Of a stretch of DNA of 64,000 bases, positions 1 through 8,078 are shown one piece after another. The position numbers and the translations under genes were made by a program. Numbering within the stretch: the stretch's first letter is position 1; the number at the start of each line of letters is the position of its first letter. The stretch comes from GCA-002712045 sp028112705 (GTDB lineage Bacteria; Pseudomonadota; Alphaproteobacteria; Rhodobacterales; Rhodobacteraceae). The stretch is taken from the NCBI GenBank assembly GCA_028112705.1, contig JAOGYN010000001.1, positions 62,001 to 126,000 of the forward strand. Direction: 5' to 3'. The notes under the pieces were generated by a model. It was not told the DNA's origin. It saw only the letters and a list, made by a program, of their open reading frames with translations, and did not search any database.

Positions 1-104
1 TTATGCCAAATCAAAGTAACTTTTTTCCCTGTTACTTTTTCAAATGCCACAGCTAAATCCCTATCACAGTTGGATCCAGGGAAAATTATGATTGCGGCCT
101 TCAT
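1..104 (-). CDS. purQ: Phosphoribosylformylglycinamidine synthase, glutaminase subunit PurQ (partial, N-terminus only)
   Basis: Only the first 34 codons lie in the window; the gene runs off the left edge. The ATG is at 104-102 and translates to MKAAIIFPGSNCDRDLAVAF..., the conserved N-terminus of PurQ, including the FPGSNCDRD stretch that opens the class-I glutaminase fold. PurQ releases ammonia from glutamine for the FGAM synthase complex (PurL-PurQ-PurS) at step four of purine synthesis. It starts 6 bases after the purS stop in the same direction, so the two are very probably co-transcribed. The catalytic Cys and His/Glu lie outside the window and cannot be checked. Confidence 0.9.
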   Translation of the reverse strand, partial: MKAAIIIFPGSNCDRDLAVAFEKVTGKKVTLIWH

Positions 105-110
105 ATCTTT

Positions 111-353
111 CTACTGCTTCAATTCAATTTGGTATTCTTCTATAACAGTATTTGCTAGCAGTTTTTCACACATCTCTTTTGCTTGATTTTTTGCTTTAGA
201 AGGGTCTTTTTCTTTAATATCAACGTTAATTATTTTTCCTTGCTTAACTGTATTGATATTATCAAAACCAATTGAGGAAAGTGAATTTTTTATAGCTAAT
301 CCTTGAGGATCCAAAACACCTTCTTTTAATGTAATACTTATCAATAGTTTCAT
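111..353 (-). CDS. purS: Phosphoribosylformylglycinamidine synthase subunit PurS
   Basis: This small subunit of about 80 residues bridges PurL and PurQ in the FGAM synthase complex of bacteria with a short PurL. The sequence has the family's KLLISITLKEGVLDPQG opening and a central G-F-x-x-I/V-x-x-V-K-Q-G-K segment. I place the start at 353 rather than at an upstream in-frame codon (398), because AGAGG lies about 8 bases before this ATG and 80 residues is the normal PurS length. It sits between purC and purQ, the usual alphaproteobacterial purC-purS-purQ order. No large-PurL domain is attached. Confidence 0.92.
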   Translation of the reverse strand: MKLLISITLKEGVLDPQGLAIKNSLSSIGFDNINTVKQGKIINVDIKEKDPSKAKNQAKEMCEKLLANTVIEEYQIELKQ

Positions 354-400
354 TAATTTTCCTCTGAATTTAAAGTCTATTATACGAAACTCTTTCAAAT

Positions 401-1120
401 TTAAAGGACGCCTAATCGTTTGGCTACTTCAGTATAGGCATCTTTCAAGTTTCCAAGATCTTTTCTAAACAAATCTTTATCGAGTCTCTCACCAGTTTTG
501 ATATCCCAAAGTCTGCAGCTGTCAGGGCTAATTTCATCTGCTATTATTAAACCTTGATATTCATTTTCAAATACACGACCAATTTCAATTTTAAAGTCTA
601 CAAGTGTTATTCCTACACCTTTCATTATACCACTGATGAAGTCGTTTACTCTTAACGAAATTGCGATCATTTCATCTAATTCTGTTTGTGTTGCCCAATT
701 AAATGCTATCGCGTGTTCTTCTGTAACCATAGGATCGTTAAGTTTATCATCTTTGTAATAAAACTCTACAATTGGGCGAGGTAAGTGTGTGCCTTCTTTT
801 ATTCCTAATCTATCTGACATAGAACCTGCAGCATAATTGCGAACCACTACCTCTAATGGAATAATCTCAACAGATCTTATTAATTGCTCGCGCATATTTA
901 ATCTTTTAATGAAATGGGTTGGAATGCCCATATCGTTAAGCCCAGTCATAAAAAACTCTGACAATCTATTATTTAAAACACCCTTACCTGCGATAATATC
1001 GTGTTTCTGTGCATTATAGGCTGTAGCATCATCTTTGAAATATTGAATCAACGTACCAGGTTCAGTACCTTTGAATAAGGTTTTTGCTTTTCCATCATAT
1101 ATTTTTTTCCCGCGGGCCAT
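401..1120 (-). CDS. purC: Phosphoribosylaminoimidazole-succinocarboxamide synthase (SAICAR synthetase)
   Basis: PurC condenses CAIR with aspartate in an ATP-dependent step of IMP synthesis. The protein is about 239 residues, normal for the family. Both family signatures are visible: PLEVVVRNYAAGS near residues 88-100 and the later VDFKIEIGR segment, followed by SPDSCRLWD. I prefer the ATG at 1120 (MARGKKIYDGKAK), which matches the usual alphaproteobacterial N-terminus; an in-frame ATG at 1132 would add MVKK and neither start has a strong Shine-Dalgarno sequence. It is the first gene of a purC-purS-purQ run. The roughly 130 bases between it and purB hold no gene I can support. Confidence 0.96.
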   Translation of the reverse strand: MARGKKIYDGKAKTLFKGTEPGTLIQYFKDDATAYNAQKHDIIAGKGVLNNRLSEFFMTGLNDMGIPTHFIKRLNMREQLIRSVEIIPLEVVVRNYAAGSMSDRLGIKEGTHLPRPIVEFYYKDDKLNDPMVTEEHAIAFNWATQTELDEMIAISLRVNDFISGIMKGVGITLVDFKIEIGRVFENEYQGLIIADEISPDSCRLWDIKTGERLDKDLFRKDLGNLKDAYTEVAKRLGVL

Positions 1121-1250
1121 TTTCTTAACCATTCTTGTAATAAAGATGTTTATTTTAATCGTATCTTATGCTTGATGTTTGGGCAAGCAATTGAAATTTA
1201 TTTGCGTTATTGTGTCTATTTATTTTGTATATATGGCGATTGGTAATTGA

Positions 1251-2552
1251 TTACTTGAATACTCGTTTAAAAATTGTATCAACATGCTTTGTATGATAAT
1301 TAATATCAAACTTATCTTTTATTTGACCTTTAGTTAAATATTTCAAGACCTTTTTGTCTGATAATAGCTCTGTCATGAAGTCTTTATCATCTTCCCATAC
1401 TTTCATAGCATTTCTCTGAACAAGCTGATAACTCTCTTCTCTTGAAACACCAGCTTGGGTCAATGCCAGTAAAACTCGTTGGCTCATCACTAGACCACGA
1501 AACTTATTCATATTTTCGATCATTCTTTTAGGGTAAATAATTAAATTTTCGAGCACATTGGTTAACCTGTTTATAGCAAAATCTAATGTAATTGTAGTGT
1601 CTGGCCCAATATTTCGTTCAACAGAGGAATGGCTTATATCTCTTTCATGCCATAATGTTACGTTTTCTAAGGCAGGTATTACTGACATCCTAACTAACCT
1701 GGCTAAACCAGTTAAATTTTCTGTTAGTACTGGATTACGTTTATGAGGCATTGCACTGGAGCCCTTTTGTCCTTTCGAAAAATACTCTTCTGCCTCTAAA
1801 ACTTCTGTCCTTTGCATGTGTCTAATTTCTGTTGCAATATTTTCTATTGAAGAAGCTATTACGCCCAGAGTTGCGAAAAACGCCGCATGACGATCACGTG
1901 GAATAATCTGTGTGCTTATTGGTTCAACAGTTAAATCAAGTTTTTCACAAACGTATTCTTCCACTTTAGGATCAATATTTGCAAAAGTACCAACTGCGCC
2001 AGAGATTGCTCCAGTCGAAATTTCATTTCGCGCAGTTAATAACCTAATTTTATTTCGGTGCATTTCTGCATAAAACCGGGCAAAAGTAAGACCCATTGTT
2101 GTGGGCTCAGCATGGATTCCATGGCTTCTACCAATCTTTATCGTGTTTTTATGTTCGTATGCTCTTTTTTTTAAAGTAACTAGAAGTTTATCAAGACCAA
2201 TTAACATTATGTCTGTTGCTCTTACTAGTTGTATGTTGAAACAGGTATCTAAAACATCTGATGATGTCATTCCCTGATGAACAAATCGTGCATTTTCTGC
2301 TCCAATTAAGTCTGATAAATAAGTTAGAAAAGCTATCACATCGTGTTTGGTTACTGCTTCAATATCGTCAATTTTTTTTGTGTCAAAAACTAAACCCTTA
2401 GCTTTCCAAATGGCGGCTGCATTTTCTTTAGGAATTACACCTAAGGCTGCCATTGCGTCACAGGCATGAGCTTCAATCTCGTACCATATTGAATGTTTAC
2501 TTTCTTGTGACCAATTTTTTACCATTTCTGGCCTTGAGTAACGAGGGATCAT
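1251..2552 (-). CDS. purB: Adenylosuccinate lyase
   Basis: PurB is a 433-residue enzyme of the fumarase/aspartase superfamily that cleaves SAICAR and adenylosuccinate, releasing fumarate. The superfamily signature is clear: GSSAMPHKRNP at residues 264-274, carrying the flexible catalytic-loop Ser. Earlier segments TSSDVLDTCFNIQL and GRSHGIHAEP are the other two active-site regions, the latter with the catalytic His pair. It reads in the same direction as purC-purS-purQ downstream, with a gap of about 130 bases, so it may share or have its own promoter. The start has the standard MIPRYSRPEM N-terminus. Confidence 0.97.
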   Translation of the reverse strand: MIPRYSRPEMVKNWSQESKHSIWYEIEAHACDAMAALGVIPKENAAAIWKAKGLVFDTKKIDDIEAVTKHDVIAFLTYLSDLIGAENARFVHQGMTSSDVLDTCFNIQLVRATDIMLIGLDKLLVTLKKRAYEHKNTIKIGRSHGIHAEPTTMGLTFARFYAEMHRNKIRLLTARNEISTGAISGAVGTFANIDPKVEEYVCEKLDLTVEPISTQIIPRDRHAAFFATLGVIASSIENIATEIRHMQRTEVLEAEEYFSKGQKGSSAMPHKRNPVLTENLTGLARLVRMSVIPALENVTLWHERDISHSSVERNIGPDTTITLDFAINRLTNVLENLIIYPKRMIENMNKFRGLVMSQRVLLALTQAGVSREESYQLVQRNAMKVWEDDKDFMTELLSDKKVLKYLTKGQIKDKFDINYHTKHVDTIFKRVFK

Positions 2553-2652
2553 TTGAAAACACCTTTTTTAAATTAATTGGCTGTATCTAATAATAGATGT
2601 ACTTTTCTTTGGTAACAAGATCAGAGCTTCAAAAGCGAGTTTTAAATAAATT

Positions 2653-3699
2653 TTATCTTCTTTGCTTACCTCTACGTCTACCACGGGCACCTTCATTTGC
2701 TCCTTCAATCTTATTTGTTTTAATCCAATTGGCACCATGAGGATCGCTATTCATTAAGAAATTAGCAGCATTTATCGCCTCCATTTCCTTACTTGCTGAA
2801 CTAAGTGTGCTTCCTAGTCCAGTTAACCTTGCAAACAACGCATCATCGATATCTTCAGGTACGATAATGCCTAATTCTTTAAGAAGCATTTTTTTTGCAT
2901 CGATCTTCGTTTTAGTTAAAGCAATTGTGACTGGGTTCATTATTGCCGATGTCATACCAGCAGCAATAGCCATTGGTAAAAATGCATTATTGATACCATG
3001 GCGGTTTGGCAGTCCAAATGATATGTTTGACGCTCCACAAGTCGTGTTTACGCCTAGTTCAGTGCGTAGTTTTCTGACTAATTCAAATACCTGAAGGCCA
3101 GCAGTACGCATGGCACCAATAGGCATAACTAAAGGATCAACAACAATATCATGCGCTGGAATTCCAAAATCCGCAGCTCTTTCAACAATTTTTTTTGCTA
3201 CTGCAAATCTTACATTTGGATCTTCTGAAATACCAGTATCGTCGTTTGATATTGCGACAACAGGCACGTTGTATTTTTTTACTAACGGTAAGATGGCTTC
3301 TAGTCTTTCCTCTTCTCCAGTAACGGAATTTAACAACGGACGTCCCTCAGCAACTGCAAGCCCAGCTTCTAATGCAGCGGGTACAGAACTATCAATACAC
3401 AGAGGTATATCAACTAATTTTTGAACTAAAGATAAGACCTTAACCATTAGAGGTGGTTCTGTTTCATTTGGATTTGGATTTGAATTATAAACAACTCCTG
3501 CATTTATATCCAACATAGTCGCTCCGGCTGCGGCCTGCTCTAAAGCATCTTTTTCTACAGTAGAAAAGTCACCATTTTCCAATTCAGCGGCTAGTTTTTT
3601 TCTTCCCGTTGGATTTATTCTTTCTCCAATAACGCAAAAGGGTTGATCAAAACCAATTATTGCAGTTTTAGATTTACTTTCCACTATGGTTCTAGTCAT
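2653..3699 (-). CDS. Methyltetrahydrofolate:corrinoid methyltransferase-like protein (pterin-binding family)
   Basis: This 348-residue protein belongs to the dihydropteroate synthase/MeTr TIM-barrel family. The pterin-binding motifs GERINPTGR (25-33) and MLDINAGVV (62-70) are intact, as is the CGASNISFGLPNR segment typical of methyl-THF methyltransferases rather than FolP. Such enzymes exchange a methyl group between a corrinoid protein and tetrahydrofolate. The C-terminus ends in an Arg/Lys/Gly-rich tail of about 15 residues. It follows the MetF-like gene by 23 bases, implying one operon with the small Virulence_fact protein. This context argues for C1 flow from a demethylase into folate. 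Methyl donor and corrinoid partner are unknown from the sequence. FolP is the main alternative but fits the context poorly. Confidence 0.87.
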   Translation of the reverse strand: MTRTIVESKSKTAIIGFDQPFCVIGERINPTGRKKLAAELENGDFSTVEKDALEQAAAGATMLDINAGVVYNSNPNPNETEPPLMVKVLSLVQKLVDIPLCIDSSVPAALEAGLAVAEGRPLLNSVTGEEERLEAILPLVKKYNVPVVAISNDDTGISEDPNVRFAVAKKIVERAADFGIPAHDIVVDPLVMPIGAMRTAGLQVFELVRKLRTELGVNTTCGASNISFGLPNRHGINNAFLPMAIAAGMTSAIMNPVTIALTKTKIDAKKMLLKELGIIVPEDIDDALFARLTGLGSTLSSASKEMEAINAANFLMNSDPHGANWIKTNKIEGANEGARGRRRGKQRR

Positions 3700-3722
3700 T
3701 AACAGATCCTTTGTTAAATTAA

Positions 3723-4628
3723 TTAAAGATTTTGCGTAGCATTTTTTATCCAGTTTGAAGTAGTTTTTATACCTCCTAATGGAAAAAAATGAATATTTGT
3801 AATATTAAAATTTGAATTATTTTTTTTATGTAAAGCGAGAGTTTCCAAAAATTCGTTTGGTTCAAATGGCAATAATAATTTTTTAATATCTTTTGCTCGT
3901 TTGTGTAGAACCTTTAATGAAGCTCCAACGCCGCAGGCAATTGAAAATTTAATTAAGGTCTGTAACTTTGCTGGTCCAGCTACGCCGATATGAATTGGAA
4001 TATTTATTCCATTTTTATTTAATTCGTTCGCCCATTTAATTACCGGTTTTGTGTCGAAACAAAATTGGGTTGTTAAAGCAAGGTCTATGTCCGTTCTTTC
4101 GTTCAATTTTTGTTTCCAGACAAGAGCATTGTTTACATTTTTTTCGGTTCCGTCTGGATCAATGTCTTTATTTCCTTCTGGATGTCCGGCAAAATATAAG
4201 TTTTTAAAATTATATTTACTAAACAATTCTGTTTCAACTAATTGCATTGAATTTTCGAAAATACCGTGAGGTTTATCTACTCCACCAGCTAAAATTAGTG
4301 CATGATCAATATTAGCTTCTTCTTGATATGCCTTTATCCAATCTTCTAATATAACTTTGTTTTCTATTATCCTTGCTGGAAAATGTGGAATAACGACAAA
4401 TCCTTCACTTTGAATTCGCTTTGCGGTACTAATCATTTCTTGTATTGGAACACCTTCGATATGAGCAATATATATTCGGGTATTTTTTGGTAAAATATCA
4501 TTAAAACTTTCAATTTTTGCGGCTGTTCGGGGCATCACTTCGATTGAGAAATTATTTAGAAATAATTTTAAATGATTGCTTACTTCTTTATTGCTATGTT
4601 TTGAACCAAAAAGGTTTAATAGTGACAT
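3723..4628 (-). CDS. Methylenetetrahydrofolate reductase (MetF-like, divergent family)
   Basis: This 301-residue protein is a flavin TIM-barrel reductase related to MetF, in the divergent branch often found beside corrinoid methyltransferases. Supporting features are the N-terminal IEVMPRTAAKI, the PHFPAR strand, the HALILAGG segment and GHPEGN, all parts of the folate/FAD site as I recognise it. It would interconvert 5-methyl-THF and 5,10-methylene-THF; beside the methyl-THF methyltransferase the oxidative direction is plausible (inference). Its ATG overlaps the stop of the upstream small gene by one base (TAATG), so translation is probably coupled. It is less likely to serve methionine synthesis, since no methionine synthase is nearby. 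Confidence 0.85.
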   Translation of the reverse strand: MSLLNLFGSKHSNKEVSNHLKLFLNNFSIEVMPRTAAKIESFNDILPKNTRIYIAHIEGVPIQEMISTAKRIQSEGFVVIPHFPARIIENKVILEDWIKAYQEEANIDHALILAGGVDKPHGIFENSMQLVETELFSKYNFKNLYFAGHPEGNKDIDPDGTEKNVNNALVWKQKLNERTDIDLALTTQFCFDTKPVIKWANELNKNGINIPIHIGVAGPAKLQTLIKFSIACGVGASLKVLHKRAKDIKKLLLPFEPNEFLETLALHKKNNSNFNITNIHFFPLGGIKTTSNWIKNATQNL

Positions 4629-4939
4629 TAGTTATCCAATCTGATTTTCCAACCATCGTTTTTAATTAATTCTTTTAAAGTATTTTGATCGTATGTTTCT
4701 TCAAGTCGTTTAGCTTCAGTTTCCGCAATTTTGTCTTGATCACCATCAATTTCTTGTGGATCTCCTTTGCGCCATTCTGCTAAGTAACTATCGCTATCTT
4801 TAGCATTAATCTTCATCGCACAGCGATCAATTGCTTGTTCAAATCGTTCATGAAGCTGAACTTTCGCGCTTTTTCTACCTTTACCTACGATAACTTGTGC
4901 GGGTATGTCTCTCCAGTAAACAATAGTTAGGTTTGGCAT
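4628..4939 (-). CDS. Small Virulence_fact-family protein, probably C1/corrinoid-associated
   Basis: This acidic, probably cytoplasmic protein of 103 residues has no signal peptide or membrane segment. It begins MPNLTIVYWRDIPAQVIVGKGR and contains a WRKGDP turn; I recognise it as the family usually labelled 'virulence factor' in alphaproteobacteria. That label is uninformative here: the gene heads an operon with the MetF-like reductase (one-base overlap) and the methyl-THF:corrinoid methyltransferase. A role in that methyl-transfer pathway is therefore likelier than virulence, but the biochemical function is unknown. About 200 bases of AT-rich DNA separate it from the divergent ppx gene and should carry both promoters. 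Confidence 0.75.
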   Translation of the reverse strand: MPNLTIVYWRDIPAQVIVGKGRKSAKVQLHERFEQAIDRCAMKINAKDSDSYLAEWRKGDPQEIDGDQDKIAETEAKRLEETYDQNTLKELIKNDGWKIRLDN

Positions 4940-5142
4940 AGTCGAATCTTGCTCCTTTTTTATTTGTTGTATGCTTGAGTTGCCTATTATTTTCGTTTAT
5001 TTTCGACCCTCAAGTTTCAATTAACGACGTCTTGTTTTTTAAGTATTATTTTTGATATGTCTTGGCTTGCTAGATTCGTTCTCAGAAGATAGAATCGATT
5101 AAATATATTTTATTTGAATTTTCATTAATTTACTGAGATGAA

Positions 5143-6207
5143 TTGGTCTATATGTCATCAAGATTATTAAAAAACAATTGCTCTAATGTTGGGCCTGCTT
5201 ATGCTGCTTTAGATCTGGGGACTAATAGTTGTCGGATGCTTATTGCCCGCGCAGATAGGAATAATTTTAAAATTATAGATAGTTTTTCAAAGTCTGTTAA
5301 GCTGGGTTCGGGATTGGAAGAATCTAAAAAACTTTCAAATGGCGCTATGAAAAGAGCAATCTCAGCCTTAAAAATTTGTCAACAAAAATTAAATTTCCAT
5401 AAAGTAAAAAAAATGCGTTTGATTGCAACAGAGGCTTGTAGGAGAGCTGAAAATTCAAGTATTTTTATTAACGAAGTGAAGCGATCTACTGGCTTATCTC
5501 TTGAAATAATACCAACTAGTGAAGAAGCTAGGTTTGCTGTAATGAGCTGCGCGCCGCTGGTGGATGTTCAGGCTGAACAAATTCTTGTTATAGATATAGG
5601 TGGGGGATCAACTGAATTAATTTGGATAAATTTAGAAAATGTTAGCCCTGACTTTAGACGTGAAGCCTTAACTAAGATTAATCCAACCCTAAAAGGTATT
5701 CCAGATAAGTTAGGGGCAAAAGTTGTTGATTGGATTTCTGTTCCATTAGGGGTTGTGACATTAAAAGATCAATATTCAGACGTTGACGGAGACATGGCGC
5801 AGTTTGCATTGATGGCATGTCAGTTTGAAGAAAGTTTACAAGATTTTATACCTTATAAACAACTTCTAGACCAATCTAATAAAAAATTTCAAATTATAGG
5901 AACCTCAGGCACAATTACTACTATTGCTTCTTCCCATTTAAAATTAAAGAAATATGATAGAAACTTAGTTGATGGGCTTGAGTTGTCTGCAATTCAAATT
6001 GAAGCAGTCATTCGAGAGTATTTATTACTTGGTCCACGAGGGAGATTGAAGGATCTAACAATTGGAAAAGATAGGCAAGAACTGATTATGTCGGGAGCAG
6101 CAATTTTGCAGACTTTGTTAAGGCTCTGGCCAACTAATAAATTATCAATAGCAGATCGTGGCTTAAGAGAAGGACTTTTGTTTTCTTTAATGGCTGATGA
6201 GGATTAA
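5143..6207 (+). CDS. ppx: Exopolyphosphatase / pppGpp phosphohydrolase family protein
   Basis: This 354-residue member of the ASKHA-fold Ppx/GppA family hydrolyses polyphosphate and/or pppGpp. The phosphate-binding motifs are present: ALDLGTNSCRMLIA near residues 22-35 and VIDIGGGSTELIW near 148-160, plus IGTSGTITTIAS. The C-terminal HD-like domain of long GppA proteins is absent, as in most short alphaproteobacterial members. The start is uncertain: a TTG at 5143 is nearest a GAG-rich ribosome site, and the ATG at 5152 is the alternative. rlmE follows 15 bases later, a common pairing. Ppx and GppA activity cannot be told apart from sequence. Confidence 0.9.
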   Translation: MVYMSSRLLKNNCSNVGPAYAALDLGTNSCRMLIARADRNNFKIIDSFSKSVKLGSGLEESKKLSNGAMKRAISALKICQQKLNFHKVKKMRLIATEACRRAENSSIFINEVKRSTGLSLEIIPTSEEARFAVMSCAPLVDVQAEQILVIDIGGGSTELIWINLENVSPDFRREALTKINPTLKGIPDKLGAKVVDWISVPLGVVTLKDQYSDVDGDMAQFALMACQFEESLQDFIPYKQLLDQSNKKFQIIGTSGTITTIASSHLKLKKYDRNLVDGLELSAIQIEAVIREYLLLGPRGRLKDLTIGKDRQELIMSGAAILQTLLRLWPTNKLSIADRGLREGLLFSLMADED

Positions 6208-6222
6208 TAGGTTGAGATATAT

Positions 6223-6948
6223 ATGATAAAAAAAACAAAAGAAACATCTGGTCGTGGACAACGTGAATTATTAGTAAAAGTTAAAACTGCAAAAGGTCGA
6301 CGTATTAGTTCTACAAGGTGGCTTCAACGCCAATTAAATGATCCGTATGTGCAGCGTGCAAAAAAAGATGGGTATCGTGGTCGTGCGGCATATAAAATAT
6401 TAGAAATAAATGATAAATTTGGTTTCCTTCTTCCAGGAAAATGCATAGTTGATCTCGGTTGCGCACCTGGTGGTTGGCTGCAGGTCGCAGTGCCTAAAAT
6501 CAACTCTAACCATGCAAGAAGTAGTAAAAAAACTGGACGAATTATTGGAATAGATCTGCAAGAAATAGAACCAATACCAGGAGTGGAAAGCTATGTTTTG
6601 GACTTTTTATCCAATGATGCTGACAGCAAGATAAAAGAAATAATTGGTGGAAAAGTAGACGTTGTGATGTCGGATATGGCAGCTTCAAGCACAGGTCATA
6701 AGAAGACTGATCATTTAAAAATTATGATTATGTGTGAGGCGGCTGCTTACTTGGCGTTTGATATCTTGGAAGATGGTGGAACATTTGTGGCAAAAGTTTT
6801 AGCTGGTGGTGCAGAAGGAAATTTACAAAAATTGCTTAAAAAAGCTTTTGAAAAAGTATCGCATTTCAAACCAAAGGCTAGCCGTTCTGATAGCTCAGAA
6901 AAGTTTGTAATTGCCACTGGTTTTCGTGGGTTGGATGTTTTTGATTAA
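6223..6948 (+). CDS. rlmE: 23S rRNA (uridine-2552 2'-O) methyltransferase RlmE (FtsJ/RrmJ)
   Basis: RlmE 2'-O-methylates U2552 of 23S rRNA late in 50S assembly. The protein has 241 residues with the FtsJ fold: K58 in RAAYKILE, the SAM-binding VDLGCAPGGWLQ (about 76-87), the aspartate of VMSDMAAS, the lysine of FVAKVLAGG and the glutamate of SEKFVIATGF. Together these give the K-D-K-E catalytic tetrad. The first 45 residues are basic, as usual in alphaproteobacterial RlmE. It follows ppx by 15 bases and is probably co-transcribed. Confidence 0.95.
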   Translation: MIKKTKETSGRGQRELLVKVKTAKGRRISSTRWLQRQLNDPYVQRAKKDGYRGRAAYKILEINDKFGFLLPGKCIVDLGCAPGGWLQVAVPKINSNHARSSKKTGRIIGIDLQEIEPIPGVESYVLDFLSNDADSKIKEIIGGKVDVVMSDMAASSTGHKKTDHLKIMIMCEAAAYLAFDILEDGGTFVAKVLAGGAEGNLQKLLKKAFEKVSHFKPKASRSDSSEKFVIATGFRGLDVFD

Positions 6949-6959
6949 CATTATAGATA

Positions 6960-7922
6960 TTATTTATTATAAAAAATAAACCCAATAAAATTCATTAGCA
7001 ACTGGGCAGCCAGGATAGATGTTGATCCACTTCGATCGTAATCTGGTGCTACTTCCACAAGATCGACTCCTATTACTTTATGTTTTTTACTTATCTCCTG
7101 AAGCATCTCTAAAACTTCATAATACAAAAAACCTCCATGGCTTGGTGTCCCTGTGCCAGGAGCAATTGATGGACAAAAAGCGTCGATATCTATTGTTACA
7201 TATACTCGCTTTTTTTCGGGAATGCGTTCTATTGTTTTTATTGCACCTAGTTTTCTTTGCTGTCTAACTGATATTATATCAGAGCCCATTGCTCGTGCGT
7301 CGACGTAACCCTCTTTTGCTGTTGAAGAAACATTTCTTATACCAATTTGCGTTAATCCAGTCACATAGGGTTTTTCTATTGCCCGTCTCATAGGATTGCC
7401 ATGTCCATATTTAACGCCGTGTCTAATATCTACAAAATCTAAATGTGCATCTATCTGAACAATATGAAAAGGAGCCTCATCACAAAATGCATTGATAATG
7501 GGAATGTTAATCGAGTGATCGCCGCCAATAATAACTGGAAGTGCCTTTGCCGCAAGTATTTTTTTTACACCATATTGAATGTTTTTATGTGATTGTTCTG
7601 TATCTGTATGGACAATATCAGCGTCGCCGATGTCTACTATCCTAACGTCGCCGCCTAAATAGGTTGCATCATCTTCGTGATCATAAGCGCCTCCATGTCC
7701 AAATGAAAACAATGCAGAGGCTTCTCTTACTCCACGGGGTCCAAATCTTGCACCAGCTCTATATTGGGTGCCAAAATCGTAAGGTGCTCCTAAAATAGCT
7801 ACATCTGCTTTAATATTATCCCAATCATTTTGATAAACTTTTTTTGCAAATGTTGATATGCCAACGAATGGTAGGTTAAGACGACCAGATTCGTAATTGT
7901 TATTAGTCATTGTTGTGCTCAC
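6960..7922 (-). CDS. Agmatinase / arginase-family ureohydrolase
   Basis: This binuclear-manganese ureohydrolase has 320 residues. The metal-ligand motifs are intact: GGDHSIN, DAHLDF and DIDAFCPS, followed by APGTGTPSHGG, typical of agmatinases and guanidino-acid hydrolases. It would release urea from agmatine or a related guanidino compound. Substrate cannot be fixed from sequence; guanidinobutyrase and guanidinopropionase are in the same family. The frame opens with GTG at 7922 and an ATG at 7910; neither has a strong ribosome site. It stands alone, convergent with rlmE and divergent from guaB, with no urease or polyamine genes nearby. Confidence 0.87.
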   Translation of the reverse strand: MSTTMTNNNYESGRLNLPFVGISTFAKKVYQNDWDNIKADVAILGAPYDFGTQYRAGARFGPRGVREASALFSFGHGGAYDHEDDATYLGGDVRIVDIGDADIVHTDTEQSHKNIQYGVKKILAAKALPVIIGGDHSINIPIINAFCDEAPFHIVQIDAHLDFVDIRHGVKYGHGNPMRRAIEKPYVTGLTQIGIRNVSSTAKEGYVDARAMGSDIISVRQQRKLGAIKTIERIPEKKRVYVTIDIDAFCPSIAPGTGTPSHGGFLYYEVLEMLQEISKKHKVIGVDLVEVAPDYDRSGSTSILAAQLLMNFIGFIFYNK

Positions 7923-8078
7923 TTTAAAAAGTTATTTTTTGAAATTTGGTAATAATTAATACATTTACATTATTATCCTTTAAGATAGCTTTTTAAAACA
8001 TTTTTATAAATATTTTTTTATGCTCTTTCCTTTTTATTAAAATAGTGAAAAACGGCTTCAAGGTTATGAGGAGTTTTT

